From an uncultured Bacteroidales bacterium (lineage in GTDB: Bacteria; Bacteroidota; Bacteroidia; Bacteroidales; UBA932), in contig UQYV01000002.1 of NCBI GenBank assembly GCA_900545245.1, positions 62,001-126,000 on the forward strand: 64,000 nucleotides of DNA, written 5' to 3'. Under the pieces are notes generated by a model. The model was given only the letters and a program-made list of their open reading frames with translations, was not told the origin of the DNA and did not search any database. How positions within the stretch are numbered: position 1 is the first letter of the stretch; each line of letters starts with the position of its first letter. Below, one piece after another: positions 8,273 through 16,166 of the stretch. The translations under genes and the position numbers were made by a program.

Positions 8273-8320
8273 CCACCCGATCATTCTCCAGCAATACAAT
8301 GCGAAAGAATTAATAGCTTC

Positions 8321-9271
8321 ATGTATAAGACACTACTGAAATATTATCTTAGGCACAACTCCCCTGCTAAGGCCTTCAGGATTGCTACCGATGTGCTGAC
8401 AGCAGTCAGGAGATTTCCGTTTGGTCGACAATTGGTCCGTATGCGCTACAAAAACGGGCTCAGAGCCGACCGCAAACGGAATATTTTCGGACTTGAATTC
8501 AGTAACCCTGTCGGGCTTGCTGCCTCAATAGACACTGAAGGTACTCTCTATAACATGCTGTCCGACTTTGGTTTCAGCTTTATAGAGATTGGACCTATGT
8601 CATACGTGGCACAGGACTACAACACCCCTATATGCTACCATTGCGGAGTTAAGAAAGCCATCGAACATCTGAGGTGTGACAAACCTGACTGCATAATCGC
8701 CGGCAACATAGCCAGAAGCCTCCAGAGCAAGGGTGCTGACATCATGAAAGACTATGAAGAGACGTTCGCGCTGCTCTACGATTTTGTCGACATGATCGTG
8801 ATAAACCCCGGTTGCACAACAACGGAGACCACAGAGGACAGGCAGGACAAGGAGAACGGAATTACCTATCTGCCGGATGTCATTGACCGGCTTATGACAA
8901 TGCGCTTGTACTATGACAGTAATAAGCCCGTACTCGTCCGCATCACGCCGGAAATTTCGCGTTCCCAGACAGAAGAACTAATCGAATGCTGCCTGAGTTC
9001 GGGAATTGACGGCATCGTGGCCGGCAGCACACTAAGAAAAGATGACGACGGTGACGGTAGTGCCCTACGCGCAAAAAATGTTGAATTCATACGCTACATT
9101 GACGAGAAATCGCATGGGCTTTTGCCTATCATAGGCGTCGGGGGCGTAATGAACGGCAGCCATGCTCAAGAAATGATCGATGCAGGAGCATCCCTCATTG
9201 AGGTGTACACGGGTTTCTTTCGAGAAGGACCATCAATAGTCAAGAACATTGTGAACAGCATCAAGGAATGA
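8321..9271 (+). CDS. Dihydroorotate dehydrogenase-like protein, divergent at the active site
   Basis: The 316-residue protein aligns in outline with class 2 dihydroorotate dehydrogenase: FGLEFSNPVGLAAS, FSFIEIGPMS, and the C-terminal IIGVGGVMNG and GASLIEVYTGFFREGPSIV, which in the family bind FMN phosphate. Key residues differ. The GLAAGxDKxG loop reads GLAASIDTEG (65-74), so the FMN/substrate Lys is a Thr. The SSPNTPGLR loop with the catalytic Ser reads INPGCTTTET (161-170), and no GGLSG segment is seen. It overlaps cinA by 4 bases (ATGA), implying translational coupling. It may be a flavoprotein with another substrate; DHODH activity should not be assumed. Confidence 0.65.
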   Translation: MYKTLLKYYLRHNSPAKAFRIATDVLTAVRRFPFGRQLVRMRYKNGLRADRKRNIFGLEFSNPVGLAASIDTEGTLYNMLSDFGFSFIEIGPMSYVAQDYNTPICYHCGVKKAIEHLRCDKPDCIIAGNIARSLQSKGADIMKDYEETFALLYDFVDMIVINPGCTTTETTEDRQDKENGITYLPDVIDRLMTMRLYYDSNKPVLVRITPEISRSQTEELIECCLSSGIDGIVAGSTLRKDDDGDGSALRAKNVEFIRYIDEKSHGLLPIIGVGGVMNGSHAQEMIDAGASLIEVYTGFFREGPSIVKNIVNSIKE

Positions 9272-10539
9272 AACAGACAACGGCATCGATCTGCACAATT
9301 GGAGATGAAATTCTGATCGGGCAGATAGTAGACACAAATTCGTCAGTAATCTCACGAAAGCTGAACGAAATCGGGGTAACGGTTACTAGTATGGTCTCCA
9401 TAGGCGACAATCGTGAGCAGATCATTGAAACGCTAAGTAAGGAATTGTCTTGTAATGACATAGTTATTGTTACCGGAGGGCTTGGTCCAACTAAAGATGA
9501 CATAACTAAATCAGCTCTTGCAGAGCTTTCCGGCAGTACTGGCCATAGGCAGGACCAGATTCAATTGGAGATTATTCATGAGATTCTGAGCTCGCGCGGG
9601 CTCGACGTTCTGGATACCAACATAGCCCAGGCATCGGTTCCGGACACCTGCGAGGTCATACCCAACCGCAGAGGGACGGCTCCAATTATGGTCTTTCCGT
9701 TTGCTCCCGACAGATTCGGGCACAAGGCAAGGCTTTATTCAATGCCTGGAGTCCCGTTCGAGACAGAAGCCGCCCTTCCCGATGTGATGGCGGACATACA
9801 GGAAAACTTTAATCTGGAGGCCATCACGCATAGGACGCTGATGACGTTCGGACTTGCAGAATCTGCCCTGTCAAAAAAGATAGAAAGATGGGAGACTGAA
9901 CTTCCGCCGCGCATCCATCTTGCATATCTGCCTAATCCCCTGACAGGAGTGCGCCTCCGGCTTTCAATTTATGGCGGCAAGGAGGTGGAGAACGAGGCTG
10001 AACTTGATAGACAGGTTGCAGCTCTGCGCGATATGCTGGGGGACGTTATCTATGCAGATTGTGACAGCAACCTGCAGACTGAAATAGGCAGATTGCTGCT
10101 CGCTCGAGGAAAGACAGTAAGTGTCGCTGAATCCTGCACAGGAGGAAAGATCTCGGAACTCATGACATCAGTTCCCGGTTGCTCGGCCTATTATTTAGGC
10201 TCCGTCACTTCGTATGCCATTCCTGTCAAAGAGAAAGTGCTCGGCGTTCCGTCCGAAACCATAGAGACTCATGGAGTGGTCAGCAGCGAGGTCGCCGCGG
10301 CTATGGCGGAAGGTGTCAGGCGTCTCACCGGCAGCGACTATGCGGTGGCGACAACTGGGATTGCCGGACCGGGAGGCGGTACTCCAGACAAGCCTGTCGG
10401 CCTGGTTTGGGTTGGCGTAGCCTCTGAAAAAGGAACAAGAACAGCCTCTTTTATCTATAAAAATGACCGCAAGCACAACATTGAGCGGTTTTCTGCCGCT
10501 GCGCTACATTTATTATGGGAAACAATCCGCAACGAATAG
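9268..10539 (+). CDS. cinA: CinA family protein: nicotinamide-nucleotide amidase / ADP-ribose pyrophosphatase-type
   Basis: The 423-residue protein has both CinA domains. The N-terminal MoCF-like domain (about 1-170) shows TIGDEILIGQIVDTNS, VTGGLGPTKDDITK and SMPGVPFE. The C-terminal amidase domain (about 265-420) shows VAESCTGGKIS, with the nucleophilic Ser, and TTGIAGPGGGTPDKPVGLVWV. The amidase domain deamidates nicotinamide mononucleotide, recycling pyridine nucleotides. Its ATG lies in the TGA of the DHODH-like gene (ATGA), so the pair forms an operon and may share a redox-cofactor theme. A hairpin terminator follows at 10564-10596. Confidence 0.92.
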   Translation: MKQTTASICTIGDEILIGQIVDTNSSVISRKLNEIGVTVTSMVSIGDNREQIIETLSKELSCNDIVIVTGGLGPTKDDITKSALAELSGSTGHRQDQIQLEIIHEILSSRGLDVLDTNIAQASVPDTCEVIPNRRGTAPIMVFPFAPDRFGHKARLYSMPGVPFETEAALPDVMADIQENFNLEAITHRTLMTFGLAESALSKKIERWETELPPRIHLAYLPNPLTGVRLRLSIYGGKEVENEAELDRQVAALRDMLGDVIYADCDSNLQTEIGRLLLARGKTVSVAESCTGGKISELMTSVPGCSAYYLGSVTSYAIPVKEKVLGVPSETIETHGVVSSEVAAAMAEGVRRLTGSDYAVATTGIAGPGGGTPDKPVGLVWVGVASEKGTRTASFIYKNDRKHNIERFSAAALHLLWETIRNE

Positions 10540-10563
10540 AACTTATTAGTAAATACATTTCAA

Positions 10564-10596
10564 AACAAAAATGTTTAATATTAAAACATTTTTGTT
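10564..10596. terminator. Bidirectional hairpin terminator between cinA and the dipeptidase gene
   Basis: AACAAAAATGTTT (10564-10576) is the exact reverse complement of AAACATTTTTGTT (10584-10596), around a 7-base loop. T-rich tracts follow in both directions. It lies between two convergent genes. Confidence 0.65.
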
Positions 10597-10654
10597 ACAT
10601 TACTTTTGTCAACAAATAACGAAAATTTATATAGCATTTCTTGCGAAATTTGAG

Positions 10655-11716
10655 TCACGCTAACAGGCGCAGGAAGTTGCCCCCGGCTATTGCCGCAATG
10701 TCCGTCTCCGAATAGCCACGATTTCTAAGTTCCTCGAAGATTACCCCAAAACGGCTGCAGTCCTCAAGTCCCTCGGGAGTGACAGAAATTCCGTCAAAAT
10801 CAGAACCGAGTCCGACATGCTCCGGACCGACAAGTGACACGGCGTGGTCGATGTGGTCCGCGATCCTCCTGAAGTTCGGGCGTGGCAGAGCTTTCAGTCT
10901 GTCTATACATTCATGCCATGCCGTACGCCTGGAAATGTCACTTGGATCTGAAATGAATGCCCCTTCAATCGAGTCTATCTCGTCATCGTAACGGCTTAGC
11001 ACCTGTGCAAAGTCCGCATCAAGAAACGCCGGATAGAAGTTGATCTGGAGAACGCCACCTTGTTCCGCGAGGCTTCTAATCATCCCGTCGCTCAAGTTTC
11101 TCGGATGGTCGGCCAGTGCCCTGCAGCATGAATGCGTGGCTACAACAGGCTTTCTGCTGTACTCCAAGACATCATAGAACGAACGGTCAGAGATGTGAGA
11201 GACGTCCACAAGCACTCCGAGACGATTCATTTCCCTCACAACACTTTTTCCAAACGGACTGAGACCTCCCCATCGTCCGGCATCGCCGCTTGTGCAGGAA
11301 TCACATATCTCATTGTCGCGTGAGTGCGTAAGGGTTATATATCTGACGCCCAACTCTGAAAACAGTCTCAGCAGTCCGAGATTTTTCTGAATCGGAGAAC
11401 CGTTCTCGATAGCGAGAAACACTGAGACCTTCCCGGCTGCCTTGTTTCTGAAGGCATCTTCAGCGGTAGTTGCAATCGCTGCTACATCCGAATTCGCGGC
11501 GACCGCGTCCTTTGTACAGGCAATCAGCTCAAGCGCATACCGCGTGGCCGCATCTGGAGCCAGCGAACTGGGTATATACGCAGCAAAGAACGATGCGTCT
11601 ACTCCCCCGCGCTGCAGCTTCGGAAAATCCACCTGGGCGTGCGCATCTTCCTTTCCGATGTCACGCAGCCTGTAAATCTGCGACGGCGTGTCGCAATGAG
11701 AATCCAATACAAACAT
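10655..11716 (-). CDS. Membrane-dipeptidase family protein (peptidase M19)
   Basis: The 353-residue protein is a zinc dipeptidase of the renal dipeptidase family. Metal ligands are visible in order: DSHCDTP near residue 6, the bridging Glu in FLAIENG, His in VATHSCCRAL, and DHPRNLSD; HVGLGSDFDG follows near residue 295. It hydrolyses dipeptides, often with broad or D-residue tolerance. There is no signal peptide, so it should be cytoplasmic. Upstream toward rlmB (11717-11797) I see no promoter, so the transcript may come from rlmB or the ABC-F gene on the same strand. Confidence 0.9.
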   Translation of the reverse strand: MFVLDSHCDTPSQIYRLRDIGKEDAHAQVDFPKLQRGGVDASFFAAYIPSSLAPDAATRYALELIACTKDAVAANSDVAAIATTAEDAFRNKAAGKVSVFLAIENGSPIQKNLGLLRLFSELGVRYITLTHSRDNEICDSCTSGDAGRWGGLSPFGKSVVREMNRLGVLVDVSHISDRSFYDVLEYSRKPVVATHSCCRALADHPRNLSDGMIRSLAEQGGVLQINFYPAFLDADFAQVLSRYDDEIDSIEGAFISDPSDISRRTAWHECIDRLKALPRPNFRRIADHIDHAVSLVGPEHVGLGSDFDGISVTPEGLEDCSRFGVIFEELRNRGYSETDIAAIAGGNFLRLLA

Positions 11717-11797
11717 TCAAATCAGCATTTTGAATTCACCTTTATTAGATGCAGAAAGTCAAATAAAAGATGGAGACCAAGGCTTGTCTATCCGCTT

Positions 11798-12547
11798 TTA
11801 TTTGGCTTTTTGCCTTTGGCGGACTGCCTCATACAACATAACAGCTGCAGCAATGGAGACATTCAGCGAGCCTATCTCCCCAGCCATCGGAATCGCAGCC
11901 TTGACATCAGCGAGTTCCAGCATCGCCGACGAGATTCCCTTGCCTTCCGAACCCATGATCACTGCGATTGGTCCCGTGAGATCAACGTTATAGATGTAAT
12001 TGTCCACCTTCTCTGTAGCCGCAACGAGCCTGAATCCAGACTGCTTCAGGACATAGGCGGCATAGCGCAGATTGGGCACCCGGCAGGTGTCCATGCGCAT
12101 AAGTGCGCCCGCCGAAGCCTTGATGGCCTCAGCATTGATTGCAGCGCCGCCCTTTGCCGGGACAATGATGCCATTGCCGCCGACACATTCAAGCGTACGT
12201 GCTATTGCCCCGAGGTTGCGCACATCGCTCACGCCGTCAAGAATTACAAGAATCGGGGATGCAGTCTTGGCCAAGGCATTGTTCACCATATCCTCCAGTC
12301 CTACATAGTCAATCTGGGAAATATAGGCGACCACGCCCTGATGCGCGCCGCGTACTGCCCTATTGAGTCTGTCTATTGGCACGAACTGGTATGGTATGTT
12401 CTTTTCGCCGAGCAAACCGTAGAGTTCGCGGAACTGCTGCCCTTCCAGACCCTGCTTGAGGAGCACCTTGTCAAAGCGACGCCCTGCCTTCACAGCCTCC
12501 ATCACAGGGTGGATGCCATAAAGAAACTGCATTTTATCTTCTTCCAT
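11798..12547 (-). CDS. rlmB: 23S rRNA (guanosine-2'-O)-methyltransferase RlmB, TrmH/SpoU family
   Basis: The 249-residue protein has an N-terminal substrate-binding part (FLYGIHPVMEAV through about residue 80) and the SpoU methyltransferase knot: ILDGVSDVRNLGAIARTLE, VIMGSEGKGIS and SLNVSIAAAVMLYEAVRQ, the three SAM-knot motifs. It methylates the 2'-OH of a guanosine in 23S rRNA, by analogy with E. coli G2251. ATG 12547 is used; a second ATG five codons on (MQFLYGIHP) is preceded by GGAAG and could be the real start. Confidence 0.9.
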   Translation of the reverse strand: MEEDKMQFLYGIHPVMEAVKAGRRFDKVLLKQGLEGQQFRELYGLLGEKNIPYQFVPIDRLNRAVRGAHQGVVAYISQIDYVGLEDMVNNALAKTASPILVILDGVSDVRNLGAIARTLECVGGNGIIVPAKGGAAINAEAIKASAGALMRMDTCRVPNLRYAAYVLKQSGFRLVAATEKVDNYIYNVDLTGPIAVIMGSEGKGISSAMLELADVKAAIPMAGEIGSLNVSIAAAVMLYEAVRQRQKAK

Positions 12548-12628
12548 ATTTATCTGTGTTACTTTAGTTTACAAATGTTAACTCAAGGGCAACTCGAGTT
12601 CACTGCACATCCTGAACAAAAACAGACA

Positions 12629-14569
12629 CTATACTTCAAGACTCTCGGACAACTCTGCCCACTCGTCTGTTTTGGCATCGAGATCACGTTTGAGTTCGAG
12701 GAATTCCCGAGTCAGTTCCATGTAATCATCGGATGGTGACGGCGCGGCAAGCACCCCTTCAATCTCTTTCATCCTAACCTGAATCTCATCTATTTTCTTT
12801 TCAAGAAATGAGATTCGGTTCCTAACCTTTCGTTCTTCCTTTGATATGAACTTCTTTGCCTGATATTCCTGCTGTGCAGCCTCTTTCTTTGCGGCAAGCT
12901 CTGCTACAACAGTCTGTTCTGCCTCCGGCTTGGCGTGGCGTTCCAGTTCGTTGAGATTCTCGATGCGACGTGTCTCGAGGAAATCGCTCACACCGCCAAG
13001 AAATTCCCGCACATGTCCGTCACGGAATTCATAGAGCTTGTCGACAAGCCCGTCAAGGAAATCACGGTCATGGGAAACTATTATCAGCGTGCCGTCATAG
13101 GACTTGAGGGCCTGCTTCAAGATGTCCTTGGAAAGGATATCCATGTGATTCGTAGGCTCATCGAGCGCAAGGAGATTATAGGGACGAAGCATCAGTTTTG
13201 CCATAGCAAGACGTGCACGTTCCCCTCCGGAAAGAACAGCCACTTTCTTGTCAATATCCTCTCCCTTAAAAAGGAAAGCAGCCAGAATGTCGCGCAACTT
13301 CAGACGTATATCCCCCACAGCTATTCGGTCAAGAGTCTCATAGACAGTGTCGTTCTTGTCAAGGACATCTTCCTGATTTTGCGCATAATAGCCAATGCTG
13401 ACATTATAGCCGACACGGGACTCCCCCTTCATCGCCTCCAATTCGCCCATGATTGCCCTCATCAGTGTGGTCTTTCCCTCGCCATTCCTTCCGACAAGAG
13501 CAACCTTCTCTCCGCGTTTGACCTCGATGTTCGCACCGGAAAACACAACCTTGTCTCCATAGCCGAGCGTAAGATCCGTAGCCTTGTAGGCTATGTCTCC
13601 CGAGCGCGGCGCAGGAGGAAACTTCACGGCAAGTGTGGACTTGTCCTCCAGATCCACCTCGATGCGCTCCAGTTTCTCAAGCTGCTTCACTCGGGACTGT
13701 ACCTGATTGGACTTTGTTGGCTTGTAGCGGAAACGCTCAATGAAATCTTCTGTCTTTTCAATCATCCGCTGCTGATTCTCGTAGGCCGCCTTCTGCTGGG
13801 CAATACGTTCCTTCCTGAGTTCCAGATACTTGCTGTAGGGAACCTTGTAGTCGTGTATGTGACCGAGCATAATCTCTACTGTCCGGTTCGTGACATTGTC
13901 CAGAAACTTCCTGTCGTGAGATATCAGCACCATTGAGCCACGATAATCCTTCAGATAGCCTTCGAGCCACTCGATAGACTCGATGTCGAGGTGGTTGGTC
14001 GGCTCATCAAGCAGAAGCACATCGGGCTTTCCGAGAAGTATCTTGGCCAATTCGATTCTCATGTTCCAGCCTTGGCTGAACGTTTCCGTCGCTCTCTGCA
14101 GTTCGTCATACTTGAACCCGAGACCCAATAGAGTACGCTCAGCAAGAACTTGAGGTGAGTCTGTCTTTATTATTGAAAGACGGTCATTTATGTCATTCAA
14201 CGAGACTATGAGCCTCTGATATGCGTCCGATTCGTAATCCGTCCGCTCTGCAAGTTCTGCAGTGATGCGGTCCAATTCGGCCTCCAGGTCGAACATTTCC
14301 TGAAAGGCAGTCATAGTCTCGTCAATCACAGACTTGCCCCGGTGGTGTTCCATAATCTGCGGAAGATAGCCTATCTTCACGTCCGAAGGCACTGCAATCG
14401 TGCCGGATGTCGGTGTCTGAAATCCACATATCAACTTGAGTATAGTAGACTTGCCGGCACCATTCTTTCCGACCAAGCCAATCTTGTCCTGTTCGCTAAT
14501 GTGAAAATTTATGTCGTCAAGAAGCGTGAAGCTCCCGTATGCAACCGTCAGTGAATTTATTGAAATCAT
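12629..14569 (-). CDS. ABC-F family ATPase (Uup/YheS-like)
   Basis: The 646-residue protein holds two ABC ATPase domains and no membrane domain. Domain 1 has Walker A GKNGAGKST (residue about 35) and Walker B LLLDEPTNHLD; its signature is the unusual FSQGW. Domain 2 has GRNGEGKTT, LSGGERARLAMAKLM and LALDEPTNHMD. The linker between them (about 235-310) is rich in charged residues, and the C-terminal 90 residues are a predicted coiled coil. ABC-F proteins act on the ribosome, resolving stalls or giving antibiotic protection. This one sits among housekeeping genes and looks like the translation-factor type; subclass not resolved. Confidence 0.88.
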   Translation of the reverse strand: MISINSLTVAYGSFTLLDDINFHISEQDKIGLVGKNGAGKSTILKLICGFQTPTSGTIAVPSDVKIGYLPQIMEHHRGKSVIDETMTAFQEMFDLEAELDRITAELAERTDYESDAYQRLIVSLNDINDRLSIIKTDSPQVLAERTLLGLGFKYDELQRATETFSQGWNMRIELAKILLGKPDVLLLDEPTNHLDIESIEWLEGYLKDYRGSMVLISHDRKFLDNVTNRTVEIMLGHIHDYKVPYSKYLELRKERIAQQKAAYENQQRMIEKTEDFIERFRYKPTKSNQVQSRVKQLEKLERIEVDLEDKSTLAVKFPPAPRSGDIAYKATDLTLGYGDKVVFSGANIEVKRGEKVALVGRNGEGKTTLMRAIMGELEAMKGESRVGYNVSIGYYAQNQEDVLDKNDTVYETLDRIAVGDIRLKLRDILAAFLFKGEDIDKKVAVLSGGERARLAMAKLMLRPYNLLALDEPTNHMDILSKDILKQALKSYDGTLIIVSHDRDFLDGLVDKLYEFRDGHVREFLGGVSDFLETRRIENLNELERHAKPEAEQTVVAELAAKKEAAQQEYQAKKFISKEERKVRNRISFLEKKIDEIQVRMKEIEGVLAAPSPSDDYMELTREFLELKRDLDAKTDEWAELSESLEV

Positions 14570-14589
14570 TATCTCTTCCCTTTTATTTC

Positions 14590-15414
14590 TTACAATCCCC
14601 CGCTATCTGTCTCACTATTACCAGTTTCGACATCATCCGCATCCTCTTCCGGTTCGTCATTCTCCTGTTCATCTTTGCGGCAGACAAGTATGCTGAACTC
14701 ATAGAGCAGATAAAGCGGAATCGTCACCACAATCATGGACATTATGTCTGCGGGAGTAATCGCGGCAGCTATAATCATCAGTATAACAAGAGCATGCTTC
14801 CTATGGTTCTTCAATGTGCTGCGATGCAGCACCCCCATACTGGACAATGCGAGAATCACAGCTGGAAACTCAAACGCGAGACCCATGGAAAACACTGTAG
14901 AGAAGAATGTCGAAATATATGAACTCAGCGAAATAGTGTTCTTCACCATGCTGCTGACCGTATATCCCTGAAAAAAATCGACAATGAACGGGAGCAGGAT
15001 GAAATAGCCCACGAGGAGACCGACATAAAAAAGAGTGCCTGCGAACAGGAATGCTTTACGTACCGGTTTCTTCTCTTTCTCATACAATGCCGGAGCTATG
15101 AATCTCCACAGTTCATAACATATGTACGGGGCACCGAGAACGATGGCTCCGAGCAGAGAAGTCTCAAGGTGAACCATGAACTGTGCCGTCAAATCATAGT
15201 TTATCAGCGATATTTCCGGCGTCATCCCGAATAGACGATAGACGGGAAATGTCGGTTGTGTCGGAGCAAGGACAATAATGTCGAAGAACCAGTCCTTCAG
15301 GATAAAAAGAAGCAGAGCGAGCACAAGAACAAGACCCGCCGAGCGGAGAAGAACTCCCCTCAGCGCGTCAAGATGATCCCAAAAAGACATTTCTGCCTTA
15401 CTGTCCCCGTCCAT
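14590..15414 (-). CDS. tatC: Sec-independent protein translocase subunit TatC
   Basis: The 274-residue inner-membrane protein has six predicted helices and the TatC start motif SFWDHLDALRG near residue 12, which forms part of the twin-arginine signal-peptide site. LFAGTLFYVGLLVGYFIL and FEFPAVILALSSMGV (with the conserved FExP) are also seen. It recognises folded substrates with RR signal peptides. It is 9 bases after tatA on the same strand; no tatB-like gene is visible, so this is a minimal TatA-TatC system. The C-terminus is acidic. Confidence 0.92.
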   Translation of the reverse strand: MDGDSKAEMSFWDHLDALRGVLLRSAGLVLVLALLLFILKDWFFDIIVLAPTQPTFPVYRLFGMTPEISLINYDLTAQFMVHLETSLLGAIVLGAPYICYELWRFIAPALYEKEKKPVRKAFLFAGTLFYVGLLVGYFILLPFIVDFFQGYTVSSMVKNTISLSSYISTFFSTVFSMGLAFEFPAVILALSSMGVLHRSTLKNHRKHALVILMIIAAAITPADIMSMIVVTIPLYLLYEFSILVCRKDEQENDEPEEDADDVETGNSETDSGGL

Positions 15415-15423
15415 CGGAAAAAC

Positions 15424-15654
15424 CTACTTTTTGTCTGCGTCCTTGATTTCCTCAGGAGTGGTGTCTATTTCTTTCTTTATTTCCTGAATCTCTTTGTCGG
15501 CATCCTTCATTCCCTGCTTGAAACTCTTCATTCCATGTCCTAGTCCGCGCATGAGTTCAGGAATCTTCCGACCTCCGAAAAGAAGAATAATGACAAGGGC
15601 GATAATAATAACCTGCCATGGGCCGAAAACTCCGAGTGGTAACATTGTCAACAT
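15424..15654 (-). CDS. tatA: Sec-independent protein translocase subunit TatA
   Basis: The 76-residue protein has one N-terminal membrane helix (GPWQVIIIALVIILLFG), the FGGRKIPELMRGLG hinge and amphipathic helix, and a charged C-tail, all typical of TatA/E. It oligomerises to make the transport passage used with TatC. It starts the tatA-tatC pair. Lying 54 bases after the thioesterase gene, it may have its own promoter, but I see no exact TAnnTTTG element. Confidence 0.92.
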   Translation of the reverse strand: MLTMLPLGVFGPWQVIIIALVIILLFGGRKIPELMRGLGHGMKSFKQGMKDADKEIQEIKKEIDTTPEEIKDADKK

Positions 15655-15708
15655 AATCTGATTCGATTTATTAAGTTAATAATATTCGTCATTCAAGCAT
15701 AGGTCGTC

Positions 15709-16116
15709 CTATTCATAGTACTTCCCTATCACTTCCAACAGGTCTTCCGGGCATCTGCGAGGGCGTCGCGTGTCCGCGTCTATGAAACCGAGCTTTACCG
15801 TACCTGTACAGAGCAGGACATCATCCTGGTTGTAGATTTCCGTCTCAAACAGCAGTTTCGCCGTCGGAAGCTGCGGAAGCCGCGTCACGATGCGCAAGGT
15901 GTCTCCAAGTCTGGCCGGAGCCTTGTATTGGGCCGAAACAGCTGCGACAGCGGTCATCACTCCCTCACGCTCCATCCGTTCAACAGGGAAACCGACATCC
16001 TGCATCAGCTTTGCCCTGCCGCACTCAAAATAGCGTATGTAGTTCGAATGATGGACTATCGCCATCTGGTCAGTTTCGTAGTAACGGACTTCAAGATATA
16101 ATGTAGATTCTATCAT
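15709..16116 (-). CDS. Acyl-CoA thioesterase, hotdog fold (YbgC/4-hydroxybenzoyl-CoA type)
   Basis: The 135-residue product has the family block VRYYETDQMAIVHHSNYIRYFECGR at residues 9-33. It holds the catalytic Asp of the 4HBT hotdog fold (D16) and the HHSNY segment. It hydrolyses acyl-CoA or acyl-ACP thioesters. The natural substrate cannot be told from sequence. It lies 50 bases downstream of valS on the same strand and is likely co-transcribed. Confidence 0.88.
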   Translation of the reverse strand: MIESTLYLEVRYYETDQMAIVHHSNYIRYFECGRAKLMQDVGFPVERMEREGVMTAVAAVSAQYKAPARLGDTLRIVTRLPQLPTAKLLFETEIYNQDDVLLCTGTVKLGFIDADTRRPRRCPEDLLEVIGKYYE

Positions 16117-16166
16117 GTTACAAGCTGAATATATGTATTTTAACAGTATGTCATTTGTCTACTACA

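Noticed and set aside
11639..12739. 366-codon plus-strand open frame
   Set aside because: It runs antisense through rlmB and has a composition (Cys, His, Arg-rich) typical of shadow frames.
12935..13936. 333-codon plus-strand open frame
   Set aside because: Antisense to the ABC-F gene, which has clear Walker and signature motifs.
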